From positions 1 through 12,779 of the forward strand of contig JAOPWF010000816.1 of the NCBI GenBank assembly GCA_025965815.1: 12,779 nt of DNA, in the 5' to 3' direction. Positions 1 through 9,610 of this stretch are shown here, piece by piece. Each line of letters begins with the position of its first letter. Within the stretch, counting starts at the first letter, position 1. Both the position numbers and the translations under genes were made by a program. The notes beneath the pieces were generated by a model that was not told the DNA's origin, made no database searches, and saw only the letters and a list, made by a program, of their open reading frames with translations. This DNA is from Mycobacterium sp. Lineage in GTDB: Bacteria > Actinomycetota > Actinomycetes > Mycobacteriales > Mycobacteriaceae.

Positions 1-2246
<2,246 letters not shown>

Positions 2247-2300
2247 ATCAACTCCCGGCTAGTCGTCACCCACGACGGGCTGTGTCGGCGGGTACTTGCA

Positions 2301-2309
2301 ATTCTAACA
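2301..2309 (-). promoter_or_regulatory. Probable acn promoter, extended -10
   Basis: Read on the minus strand, this is TGT followed by TAGAAT, an extended -10 (TGn plus hexamer) of the mycobacterial SigA type. It would start transcription near 2294 and give a leader of roughly 48 nt before the GTG start of acn. No convincing -35 is visible, as expected for an extended -10 promoter. The AcnR-like operator at 2308-2323 overlaps its upstream edge. Confidence 0.5.
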
Positions 2310-2323
2310 GTACGGTTGTCCTG
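2308..2323. promoter_or_regulatory. AcnR-type operator in the acn promoter
   Basis: The sequence CAGTACggttGTCCTG is an imperfect inverted repeat. It fits the published Corynebacterium glutamicum AcnR consensus, recalled as CAGNACnnncGTACTG, at all but two specified positions. It sits immediately upstream of the -10 hexamer, where a TetR-family repressor would block polymerase. A further CAGGAC half-site follows at 2329-2334. With the inner arm it forms a second, perfect repeat, TGTCCTG-caaac-CAGGACA (2317-2335). The match is seen directly; binding by the local AcnR/Rv1474c homologue is inferred. Confidence 0.6.
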
Positions 2324-2448
2324 CAAACCAGGACAGGCACCTTCACCACCTCTCAGTCTTGCGTTCGAGGGACAGTGCTGCCACCCCGGGTCCGCGGCGT
2401 CGCGTACCGTGCCGGTGAAGGCAGCTCGGCAGGAGGTAACAGGCAGCG

Positions 2449-2979
2449 ATGGTTGGACCGCAGACGATTCCGTTTCTGCCGGACTACATCCCGTCCGATG
2501 TCGACGTGAACGCGGTCAAGGCCGACGTCGGCGACGACGGGGTGAGCGCCCCTAACGCCGTTGTCCCCGGGCTGCGGCAGGTGGTCGAAGAGGCCCACAA
2601 GGACGGCATCAACCTCAAGGTCGTGGTGATCGACAGGAATCCGCCCGTCGACACGCCGCTGCGCGATATCGCCACCGAAGTCGGCCACGCCTACCCGGGG
2701 TCGACCGTGCTCGTGCTGAGCCCGTCCTACGCCGGGACGTACAGCCCGAACTTCGATCGGGTCACCCTGGAAGCCGGCCAGGATCTGGCCAAAACCGGCA
2801 ACCCTGTGCAGTCCGCGCAGAATTTCGTCGACCAGTTGGAAACCCCCGATTTTCCCTGGACGGCAATGACCATCGTGGTCCTGATCGGCGCAATCGCGGC
2901 CACCGTTATTACGCGGGTCCTGCAGGTCCGCGGCAAACGCGCTGCCAGGGCAGACGCTTCGGCCGACGCCACCGGCTAA
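2449..2979 (+). CDS. Rv1476-family membrane protein, function unknown
   Basis: A 176-residue protein closely resembling M. tuberculosis Rv1476. The first 135 or so residues form a soluble domain with alternating beta-like stretches (NLKVVVIDRNPP at 55-66, STVLVLSPSYAG at 85-96). One hydrophobic helix (about 138-157) and a basic tail (RGKRAAR) follow, so it is probably C-tail anchored with the N-terminal domain held at the membrane. There is no signal peptide. The ATG start is preceded by AGGAGGT at 2431-2437, with a slightly long 11-nt spacing. It is divergent from acn and lies 210 nt before ripA. The soluble domain loosely recalls TPM-type domains of membrane-anchored proteins, but I see no diagnostic residues and assign no function. 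Conservation next to ripA suggests an envelope role; that is inference. Confidence 0.9.
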   Translation: MVGPQTIPFLPDYIPSDVDVNAVKADVGDDGVSAPNAVVPGLRQVVEEAHKDGINLKVVVIDRNPPVDTPLRDIATEVGHAYPGSTVLVLSPSYAGTYSPNFDRVTLEAGQDLAKTGNPVQSAQNFVDQLETPDFPWTAMTIVVLIGAIAATVITRVLQVRGKRAARADASADATG

Positions 2980-2987
2980 TACGCTGC

Positions 2988-3002
2988 CGCCGTTCACCGG
3001 CG
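2988..3002 (+). terminator. Weak hairpin downstream of the Rv1476 homologue
   Basis: CGCCG-TTCAC-CGGCG is a 5-bp GC stem with a 5-nt loop, 8 nt after the TAA stop. No T-run follows, only AATTCACAAC. It could be a weak intrinsic terminator separating this gene from the ripA control region, but a stem this short is common in GC-rich DNA. Confidence 0.2.
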
Positions 3003-3037
3003 AATTCACAACATCACCATTCCGTAACAACTCTTTC

Positions 3038-3075
3038 AATTACACGTATGTAATTTGTGACTAAAGTTTCTTTAG
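3038..3075. promoter_or_regulatory. Palindromic AT-rich control region upstream of ripA (possible MtrA site)
   Basis: Two perfect inverted repeats lie side by side: AATTACA-CGTA-TGTAATT (3038-3055) and CTAAAG-TTT-CTTTAG (3061-3075). On the minus strand, 3049-3061 reads GTCACA-AA-TTACA. This resembles the GTCACA/TTACA direct repeats reported for the response regulator MtrA, which is known to control ripA and rpf genes in mycobacteria. A GTAACA half-site occurs at 3024-3029 and another TTGTGAC at 3082-3088. The region is much more AT-rich than its surroundings. The palindromes are certain; the protein that reads them is inferred. Confidence 0.45.
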
Positions 3076-3081
3076 GGTCAG

Positions 3082-3109
3082 TTGTGACGTACGGTGCAGA
3101 AGGTATCTA
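3082..3109 (+). promoter_or_regulatory. Candidate ripA promoter
   Basis: TTGTGA (3082-3087) as -35 and TATCTA (3104-3109) as -10 are separated by 16 nt, an acceptable SigA-like arrangement. Transcription would begin near 3116, giving a leader of about 74 nt before the TTG start of ripA. The -35 coincides with a TTGTGAC element that may also be a regulator half-site. No fold of a known riboswitch is recognisable in this short leader. Confidence 0.4.
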
Positions 3110-3189
3110 TTGTTGTAGAAGTGCTTCGAGTGACTGCTGCGCACGGATATTGAAAGGCCCGTCCCGCGTTGAGCCATAGGAGACTTGAG

Positions 3190-4623
3190 TTGAGACGCAC
3201 CCATCGCGCCTCGGCGTCACGCCCGGGTCCCGGGCTCTGGTGGCGGGCCTGTGCGGTGCCGGTCAGCCTCGCAGTGCTGGTGGCTACTCCGGGCTTGGCC
3301 TTCGCCGAGCCAGCCCCCGGCGATCCGAACCAGATCGCGGCACTGATCACCGCCGTGGCCAACGCCAACCAGAAACTTCAGGATCTCGGCGCGGCCGTCC
3401 AGTCCCAGCAGGAGAGCGTCAACAAGGCGCTCGTCGACGTGCAGACCGCGCGAGACAACGCGGCCACCGCTCAGCAGCAGGTCGACGAGGGCCAGCGTGC
3501 CGTCGGGGATGCCAACAACGCGATCGCCGCGGCGCAGCAGCGCTTCGACACCTTCGCCGCGGCGACGTACATGAACGGGCCGTCCGGGTCCTACCTCACC
3601 GCGTCCGACCCGCAGGACATCGTCGCCACCGCCACCGCGGGCCAGACCCTGGCGGTCAGCTCGCAGCAGGTCATGTCGAACCTGCAGCGGGCCCGGACCG
3701 AACAGGTGAATAAGGAGTCGGCCGCCCGGCTGGCCAAGCAGAAGGCCGATCAGGCCGCCGCGGACGCGCAGGCCAGCCAGGACGCCGCGGTGTCGGCGCT
3801 GACCCAGGCCCAGCAGTCCTTCGGCGAGCAGCAGGCCGAGGTGAACCGGGTTGCCGCCGAGCGTAACCAGGCGCAGGCCCAGCTCGACGCCGCGCGCACG
3901 GCCTGGTCGGCGTCCGCTTCCGGCCGGCCGGCCACCCCGGAGGCCTCGACCACCGGCGATCGATGGGAGCAGGGGGCGCAGGCCGCCGGTCCGGTCGCCG
4001 CCCGCCCGGCCGACACCAGCGAGTGGGACACCACCTTGCCGATGGTGCCCAGCGCCTTCGTCGGCGGTGACCCGATCGCGATCGTCAACGCCGTTCTGGG
4101 GATCTCGGCGACCTCGGCGCAGGTCACCGCCGACCTCGGGCGCAACTTCCTGACCAAGATCGGCATCCTCAAGCCCACCGACACCGGGATCACCAACGGC
4201 GCGATCCCGCGGGTCTACGGGCGGCAGGCCGCCGAGTATGTGATCAAGCGCGCCGGTTCGCAGATAGGTGTGCCCTACTCGTGGGGCGGCGGCAATGCGG
4301 CCGGGCCCAGCCGCGGCATCGACTCGGGCGCCGGCACGGTCGGCTTCGACTGTTCGGGCCTGATCCTGTACGCCTTCGCCGGCGTCGGGATCAAGCTGCC
4401 GCACTACTCCGGTTCGCAGTACAACCTCGGGCGCCAGATCCCGTCGGCGCAGATGCGCCGCGGTGACGTGATCTTCTACGGCCCGGGCGGCAGCCAGCAC
4501 GTGACGCTCTACCTCGGTGACGGCCAGATGCTCGAAGCGCCGTACACCGGCTCGGACGTCCATATCTCACCGGTGCGTTCCAGCGGCATGACGCCGTACG
4601 TGGTCCGGTACATCGAATACTGA
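3190..4623 (+). CDS. ripA: Secreted NlpC/P60 peptidoglycan endopeptidase RipA
   Basis: Essential-type septal hydrolase that cleaves the D-Glu to meso-DAP bond of peptide stems. It acts with the resuscitation factor RpfB at the division site. The 477-residue product (M. tuberculosis: 472) has a Sec-type signal peptide with likely cleavage at AFA|EP (39/40). A long Gln/Ala-rich coiled coil follows (about 44-245), the regulatory N-terminal domain. After a Pro/Thr/Ala linker comes the NlpC/P60 domain. The catalytic triad is Cys388 (FDCSGL), His437 (GSQHVT) and Glu449 (QMLEAP). Its spacing equals that of M. tuberculosis RipA (383/432/444) shifted by five. The TTG start at 3190 is chosen because AGGAGA (3178-3183) lies 6 nt upstream and the product then begins MRRTHR as in the orthologue. 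A TTG at 3169 is in frame but lacks a ribosome site. ripB follows 17 nt after the stop. Confidence 0.95.
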   Translation: MRRTHRASASRPGPGLWWRACAVPVSLAVLVATPGLAFAEPAPGDPNQIAALITAVANANQKLQDLGAAVQSQQESVNKALVDVQTARDNAATAQQQVDEGQRAVGDANNAIAAAQQRFDTFAAATYMNGPSGSYLTASDPQDIVATATAGQTLAVSSQQVMSNLQRARTEQVNKESAARLAKQKADQAAADAQASQDAAVSALTQAQQSFGEQQAEVNRVAAERNQAQAQLDAARTAWSASASGRPATPEASTTGDRWEQGAQAAGPVAARPADTSEWDTTLPMVPSAFVGGDPIAIVNAVLGISATSAQVTADLGRNFLTKIGILKPTDTGITNGAIPRVYGRQAAEYVIKRAGSQIGVPYSWGGGNAAGPSRGIDSGAGTVGFDCSGLILYAFAGVGIKLPHYSGSQYNLGRQIPSAQMRRGDVIFYGPGGSQHVTLYLGDGQMLEAPYTGSDVHISPVRSSGMTPYVVRYIEY

Positions 4624-4640
4624 CTCAGGCGGTGATGGCC

Positions 4641-5339
4641 TTGCGCCACAGGAATTTACGCTGCGCCGGATTGGCCTGGCTGGTGCTGGCGATGCTGCCC
4701 CTGGTAATGGCGCTCGCTTCGCCGGCGTCGGCCGACCCCGGCGACGGCGTGTGGGATCCCACGCTGCCCAAGGTGCTCAGCGCAGGCGCGCCCGGTGATC
4801 CGGTCGCGATTGCCAACGCGTCGCTTCAGGCGAGCCAATTGGCCGCGCAGACCACGATGGATCTCGGCCGCAAGTTTCTCGGCAGCCTAGGATTCGGGCC
4901 CGCTGAATCCAGCGTGGCCGGCGGCCGTGTTCGCGGACCGCAGGCCATCGAGTACGTGATCCGTCGCGGTGCTTCGCAGATGGGTGTTCCGTACTCCTGG
5001 GGCGGCGGCGCGATCAACGGCCCCAGTGAGGGTGTGGGCTCGGGGGCGGGCACCGTCGGTTACGACTGCTCGGGCTTCACCCGGTACGCATTCGCGGGCG
5101 TCGGAGTGCAGATTCCGAAGTATTCCGGCGACCAGTACAACACCGGCCGGCACATTCCGCCGTCGCAGGCCAAGCGCGGCGACCTGATCTTCTACGGCCC
5201 CGGCGGAAGCCAGCATGTGACGATCTACCTGGGTGGCGGCCAGATGCTGGAGGAGTCGTCGGCGGCGGGCAAGGTCACCGTCAGCCCGGTCCGCACCGCG
5301 GGAATGTCGCCGTATCTGGCCCGCATCATCGACTCCTGA
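4641..5339 (+). CDS. ripB: Secreted NlpC/P60 peptidoglycan endopeptidase RipB
   Basis: A shorter RipA paralogue that hydrolyses the same D-Glu to meso-DAP bond but lacks the coiled-coil domain. It has 232 residues from the chosen start. A signal peptide with cleavage at ASA|DP (31/32) is followed by a segment shared with RipA (WDPTLPKV..., GDPVAIANASLQ..., TTMDLGRKFLG). The NlpC/P60 domain then carries Cys143 (YDCSGF), His192 (GSQHVT) and Glu204 (QMLEES). These spacings (49 and 12) are identical to RipA. The start is uncertain. TTG at 4641 gives MRHRNLRC and sits 9 nt after AGGCGG (4626-4631, approximate). ATG at 4635 and GTG at 4632 are in frame but too close to that weak ribosome site. It is probably co-transcribed with ripA. 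Confidence 0.93.
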   Translation: MRHRNLRCAGLAWLVLAMLPLVMALASPASADPGDGVWDPTLPKVLSAGAPGDPVAIANASLQASQLAAQTTMDLGRKFLGSLGFGPAESSVAGGRVRGPQAIEYVIRRGASQMGVPYSWGGGAINGPSEGVGSGAGTVGYDCSGFTRYAFAGVGVQIPKYSGDQYNTGRHIPPSQAKRGDLIFYGPGGSQHVTIYLGGGQMLEESSAAGKVTVSPVRTAGMSPYLARIIDS

Positions 5340-5404
5340 GCGGCCGGCGACGTCGACGGATTCCGAACTGCCTGGAATAGTTGACTGCGGGCAGCCGAGA
5401 CAGC

Positions 5405-5419
5405 GCCCGGCTTCCGGGC
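5405..5419 (+). terminator. Short GC hairpin between ripB and moxR1
   Basis: GCCCGG-CTT-CCGGGC is a 6-bp perfect stem with a 3-nt loop, with no T-run after it. It lies in the 132-nt gap between ripB and moxR1. It may attenuate transcription or be incidental. The gap contains no clear -10/-35 pair for moxR1, so read-through from ripB remains possible. Confidence 0.25.
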
Positions 5420-5471
5420 CGGTTGCCCGTACGCAAGACCTGAGTCCGTAGACAGCGTGGGAGGATCCTTA

Positions 5472-6623
5472 ATGACGTCACCAGGTGGACCGCCGCAGGG
5501 CACCGGGGGTTTTTCCGGTCCGGGCGGAGGTCCGGGACCCGGCTATCCGCCGGGCGCTCATTCGGCTCCGCCGTCCCCTAACGGAGGCGGGCTGGCCGCA
5601 GAGGTGCACACCCTGGAACGGGCCATCTACGAGGTCAAGCGCATCATCGTCGGCCAGGACCAACTCATCGAGCGAATCCTGGTGGGGTTGCTCGCCAAGG
5701 GCCATGTGTTGCTTGAAGGTGTGCCCGGCGTAGCCAAGACCCTGGCTGTGGAGACGTTCGCCCGGGTGGTCGGTGGCACCTTCTCCCGCATCCAGTTCAC
5801 CCCGGACCTGGTGCCCAGCGACATCATCGGCACCCGGATCTACCGGCAGGGCAAGGAGGAGTTCGACACCGAGCTCGGCCCGATCGTGGCCAACTTCCTG
5901 CTCGCCGACGAGATCAACCGCGCACCGGCCAAGGTGCAGTCCGCGCTACTGGAGGCGATGGCCGAACGTCACGTGTCGATCGGCGGCAAGACCTATCCGA
6001 TGCCCAAGCCGTTCCTGGTGATGGCCACTCAGAACCCAATCGAGAACGAAGGCGTCTACCCGCTGCCCGAGGCGCAGCGTGACCGCTTCCTGTTCAAGAT
6101 CAACGTCGACTACCCGACGCCGGAAGAAGAACGCGAGATCATCTACCGGATGGGCGTCACCCCACCCGAGCCCAATGCCATCCTGGCCACCGGTGATCTG
6201 CTCCGGCTGCAGGGACTGGCCAGCAACAACTTCGTGCACCACGCGCTCGTGGACTACGTGGTGCGTGTGGTGACCGCGACGCGTCAGCCGGGTCAGTTCG
6301 GCCTCAACGATGTGGGCGCCTGGATCGCGTTCGGCGCGTCGCCGCGTGCGTCGCTGGGCATCATCGCCGCCTCGCGTGCGCTGGCGCTGGTCCGTGGGCG
6401 CGACTACGTGGTTCCCCAGGACGTCATCGAGGTCATCCCCGATGTGCTGCGGCACCGCCTGGTGCTGACCTATGACGCGCTGGCCGACGACATCTCACCC
6501 GAGACGGTGATCAACCGCATCCTGCAGACGGTGGCGCTGCCGCAGGTCAATGCCGTTCCGCAGCAAGGTCACTCGGTGCCGCCCGTGGTGCCTGCCGCAG
6601 CGGCCGCGGCCAGCGGTCGGTGA
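5472..6623 (+). CDS. moxR1: MoxR-family AAA+ ATPase MoxR1
   Basis: AAA+ ATPase of the MoxR class. These act as chaperones that mature or remodel partner complexes, usually together with VWA-domain proteins encoded next door. The 383-residue product begins with a Gly/Pro-rich, disordered stretch of about 40 residues. The ATPase core has Walker A GVPGVAKT (83-90), Walker B LLADE (143-147) continuing into the MoxR hallmark [16 protein letters not shown], sensor 1 ATQNP (from 185), and [13 protein letters not shown]. The conserved mycobacterial C-terminus ([13 protein letters not shown]) ends in an Ala-rich tail. The ATG start has GGGAGG (5459-5464) 7 nt upstream; an in-frame GTG at 5457 overlaps that ribosome site and is unlikely. 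Its TGA stop overlaps the GTG start of the next gene (GTGA), indicating translational coupling. Confidence 0.95.
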   Translation: MTSPGGPPQGTGGFSGPGGGPGPGYPPGAHSAPPSPNGGGLAAEVHTLERAIYEVKRIIVGQDQLIERILVGLLAKGHVLLEGVPGVAKTLAVETFARVVGGTFSRIQFTPDLVPSDIIGTRIYRQGKEEFDTELGPIVANFLLADEINRAPAKVQSALLEAMAERHVSIGGKTYPMPKPFLVMATQNPIENEGVYPLPEAQRDRFLFKINVDYPTPEEEREIIYRMGVTPPEPNAILATGDLLRLQGLASNNFVHHALVDYVVRVVTATRQPGQFGLNDVGAWIAFGASPRASLGIIAASRALALVRGRDYVVPQDVIEVIPDVLRHRLVLTYDALADDISPETVINRILQTVALPQVNAVPQQGHSVPPVVPAAAAAASGR

Positions 6624-7594
6624 GCGAATCCACCGCTCGCGACGACGGGCCCGCCGGCAAGCCGGCAGTCCACCCGCCGTCGATGCTGCGTGGCGACATC
6701 GGTGACCCGAAGCTCGCGGCGGCGCTGCGCACCCTGGAGCTGACCGTCAAGCGCAAGCTCGACGGCGTGCTGCACGGCGATCACCTTGGCCTGATTCCCG
6801 GGCCGGGCTCCGAGCCGGGGGAGTCGCGGATCTACCAGCCGGGCGACGACGTCCGCCGGATGGACTGGTCGGTGACGGCCAGGACGTCGACGCCGCACGT
6901 GCGGCAGATGATCGACGACCGCGAGTTGGAGACCTGGCTGGTGATCGACCTGTCGGCCAGCCTGGACTTCGGCACAACCGGCTGCGAGAAGCGTGACCTG
7001 GCGGTGGCCGCAGCGGCGGCGATCACCTTCCTCAACAGCGGCGGCGGCAACCGCGTCGGCGCGATCATCGCCAACGGCGAGAACATCGTGCGGGTGCCCG
7101 CGCTGTCCGGACGGGCGCACGAGCAGGCGATGCTGCGCACCATCGCCACCGCTCCCAAGGCCGCCATGGGCACCCGGGGTGACCTCGCGGCCGCCATCGA
7201 CGCCCTGCGTCGTCCCGAGCGCCGCCGCGGGATGGCGGTCGTCATCAGCGACTTCCTCGGCCCGATCAACTGGATGCGCCCGCTGCGTGCCATCGCCGCG
7301 CGTCACGAGGTGCTCGGCATCGAGGTCCTCGATCCGCGCGATGTCGAACTGCCCGATGTCGGCGATGTCGTCCTGCAGGACCCCGAGACCGGGGTCACTC
7401 GCGAGTTCACTATCGACGCGCAGCTGCGCGACGATTTCGAGAAGGCCGCCGGGGCGCATCGTACGGAGGTGGCCCGTACGCTACGCCGTTGCGGCGCACC
7501 GCTTTTGACGATGCGCACCGACCGTGACTGGATCGCCGACATCGTCCGCTTCGTTGCATCGCGGCGGCGCGGGGCGCTGGCCGGACGCCAATGA
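6620..7594 (+). CDS. DUF58 protein of the MoxR module (Rv1480 homologue)
   Basis: A 324-residue soluble protein matching M. tuberculosis Rv1480. It carries the DUF58 signature PGDDVRRMDW (74-83) and the vWA-like metal-site remnant DLSASLDFG (110-118). A second conserved block is VISDFLGPINWMRPLRAIAARHE (written here only as a landmark near 215-237). DUF58 proteins are encoded with MoxR ATPases and transmembrane VWA proteins and are thought to be clients or adaptors of MoxR; the molecular role is not established. The GTG start overlaps the moxR1 stop (GTGA) with no Shine-Dalgarno, so translation depends on coupling. At its own stop, CAATGA creates an ATG overlapping the TGA. That ATG starts a relay of mini-ORFs leading to the next gene. 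Confidence 0.92.
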   Translation: MSESTARDDGPAGKPAVHPPSMLRGDIGDPKLAAALRTLELTVKRKLDGVLHGDHLGLIPGPGSEPGESRIYQPGDDVRRMDWSVTARTSTPHVRQMIDDRELETWLVIDLSASLDFGTTGCEKRDLAVAAAAAITFLNSGGGNRVGAIIANGENIVRVPALSGRAHEQAMLRTIATAPKAAMGTRGDLAAAIDALRRPERRRGMAVVISDFLGPINWMRPLRAIAARHEVLGIEVLDPRDVELPDVGDVVLQDPETGVTREFTIDAQLRDDFEKAAGAHRTEVARTLRRCGAPLLTMRTDRDWIADIVRFVASRRRGALAGRQ

Positions 7595-7703
7595 TCCTCA
7601 CGCACAGGCCGGTCGAACCACACGAGTGAAATGACACGACTGAAATGCCATGCCCGAAATAACAAGCCGTAATGACAAGCGTGAAATGACAAGCCTCACA
7701 TGA
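7591..7703 (+). other. Relay of five overlapping mini-ORFs linking the DUF58 and VWA genes
   Basis: Every stop codon in this stretch overlaps the next start codon. The DUF58 TGA (7592-7594) overlaps ATG 7591, which opens a 12-codon ORF (MILTHRPVEPHE) stopping at TGA 7627-7629. GTG 7626 gives a 2-codon ORF stopping at 7632-7634. ATG 7631 gives 13 codons (MTRLKCHARNNKP) stopping at TAA 7670-7672. ATG 7672 gives MTSVK, stopping at 7687-7689. ATG 7686 gives MTSLT, stopping at 7701-7703. That last stop overlaps ATG 7700 of the VWA gene. The junctions are ATGA, GTGA, ATGA, TAATG, ATGA and ATGA. No Shine-Dalgarno is visible, so ribosomes could reach the VWA gene by repeated termination-reinitiation. 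The peptides themselves are probably not functional. The arrangement recalls mycobacterial interspersed repetitive units (MIRUs) at DTGA sites. Confidence 0.6.
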
Positions 7704-7705
7704 CT
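7628..7705 (+). repeat. Degenerate 14-bp tandem repeat (core GAAATGACA)
   Basis: Cores begin at 7628 (GAAATGACA), 7642 (GAAATGCCA), 7656 (GAAATAACA), 7669 (GTAATGACA), 7683 (GAAATGACA) and, more weakly, 7697 (CACATGACT). The steps are 14, 14, 13, 14 and 14. The best unit is GAAATGACAAGCCT. The last, degenerate unit contains the ATG of the VWA gene. The block is clearly richer in A than the coding DNA around it and shows no hairpin. It underlies the mini-ORF relay at 7591-7703. Confidence 0.8.
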
Positions 7706-8707
7706 TTGCCGTTGTTCGGCCCGATGACACTGTCGGGATTCGAACACAAGTGGTACCTCCTGTTCCTGCTGGTGATCCTGGCGCTGATCGGGCTCTACGT
7801 CGTCGTGCAGATGGCCCGGCAGAAGCGGGTGCTGCGGTTCGCCAACATGGAGTTGCTGGAAAGCGTGGCGCCCAAGCGGCCCACCCGCTGGCGGCATCTG
7901 CCTGCGATCCTGCTCATCGCCGCGCTGCTGCTGCTGACCGTCGCGATGGCAGGTCCGACGAACGATGTCCGGATCCCGCGCAACCGCGCGGTGGTGATGC
8001 TGGTGATCGACGTGTCGCAGTCCATGCGGGCCACCGATGTGTCACCGAACCGGCTGGCGGCGGCGCAGGAAGCGGCCAAGCAGTTCGCCGACCAGCTGAC
8101 GCCGGGCATCAACCTGGGTCTGATCTCCTACGCGGGCACCGCGACCGTGATGGTGTCACCCACCACCAACCGGGACGCCACCAAGAACGCGATCGACAAG
8201 CTACAACTGGCCGACCGCACCGCCACCGGTGAGGGCATCTTCACCGCGCTGCAGGCCATCGCCACGGTCGGCGCGGTGATCGGCGGCGGTGACCAACCGC
8301 CACCCGCGCGCATCGTGCTGATGTCTGACGGCAAGGAGACCGTGCCGTCGAACCCGGACAACCCCAAGGGCGCCTATACCGCGGCCCGCACCGCGAAGGA
8401 CCAGGGTGTGCCGATCTCGACCGTCTCGTTCGGCACGCCGTACGGCTACGTGGAGATCAACGACCAGCGACAACCGGTTCCCGTCGACGACGAGATGCTG
8501 AAGAAAATCGCCGACCTGTCCGGCGGCTCCTCCTACACGGCGTCCAGCCTGCAACAGCTCAAGGAAGTCTTCACCTCGCTGCAGGAGCAGATCGGATACG
8601 AGACGATCAAGGGTGACGCCAGCGTCGGCTGGCTGCGGCTCGGGGCCCTGGTACTGGCGGTTGCGGCGCTGGCGGCAGTGTTGATCAACCGGCGGCTGCC
8701 GAACTGA
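7700..8707 (+). CDS. Membrane VWA-domain protein of the MoxR module (Rv1481 homologue, BatA-like)
   Basis: A 335-residue membrane protein matching M. tuberculosis Rv1481. Two hydrophobic helices (about 17-37 and 66-84) precede a von Willebrand factor A domain. The MIDAS motif is DVSQS (D104, S106, S108) in [10 protein letters not shown], with the later TTNRD and LMSDGKE elements also present. A third helix (about 311-330) ends the protein just before the basic tail NRRLPN. This topology is that of BatA/BatB-like proteins, which work with MoxR ATPases. The start is ATG at 7700, giving [14 protein letters not shown] like the orthologue. No ribosome site is seen; the start overlaps the stop of a mini-ORF, so expression probably depends on ribosomes arriving from upstream. 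The next gene, fabG1, is 79 nt away. Confidence 0.93.
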   Translation: MTLPLFGPMTLSGFEHKWYLLFLLVILALIGLYVVVQMARQKRVLRFANMELLESVAPKRPTRWRHLPAILLIAALLLLTVAMAGPTNDVRIPRNRAVVMLVIDVSQSMRATDVSPNRLAAAQEAAKQFADQLTPGINLGLISYAGTATVMVSPTTNRDATKNAIDKLQLADRTATGEGIFTALQAIATVGAVIGGGDQPPPARIVLMSDGKETVPSNPDNPKGAYTAARTAKDQGVPISTVSFGTPYGYVEINDQRQPVPVDDEMLKKIADLSGGSSYTASSLQQLKEVFTSLQEQIGYETIKGDASVGWLRLGALVLAVAALAAVLINRRLPN

Positions 8708-8748
8708 TACATCCCCGTGTCGCTGCGCTTCTGCCCGCCGGACCGCGA

Positions 8749-9581
<833 letters not shown>

Positions 9582-9610
9582 CAGCTACAGACACAAACCA
9601 AAGGACGGAC

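Noticed and set aside
2281..2345. IdeR iron box upstream of acn
   Set aside because: No TTAGGTTAGGCTAACCTAA-like sequence is present. The dyads found there fit the AcnR pattern instead.
3110..3189. Possible cyclic-di-AMP (ydaO) riboswitch in the ripA leader
   Set aside because: Such riboswitches precede some actinobacterial rpf and NlpC/P60 genes. The leader inferred here is only about 74 nt, and no matching conserved blocks are visible.
3217..4563. 448-codon minus-strand open frame opposite ripA
   Set aside because: It is a shadow of ripA, with Gly/Arg/Leu-rich low-complexity sequence and no domain. ripA itself has a full catalytic triad and signal peptide.
6569..7459. 296-codon minus-strand open frame opposite the DUF58 gene
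   Set aside because: It has the composition of a shadow frame, and the plus strand carries the conserved DUF58 sequence.
7628..7705. CRISPR array
   Set aside because: The units are only 14 bp, degenerate and directly tandem, with no spacers and no cas genes nearby.
7410..7730. Minus-strand peptide frames through the 14-bp repeats (repeated His-Phe/Val-Ile patterns)
   Set aside because: The pattern simply translates the DNA repeat in reverse. There is no start-site support, and the frames overlap conserved genes at both ends.
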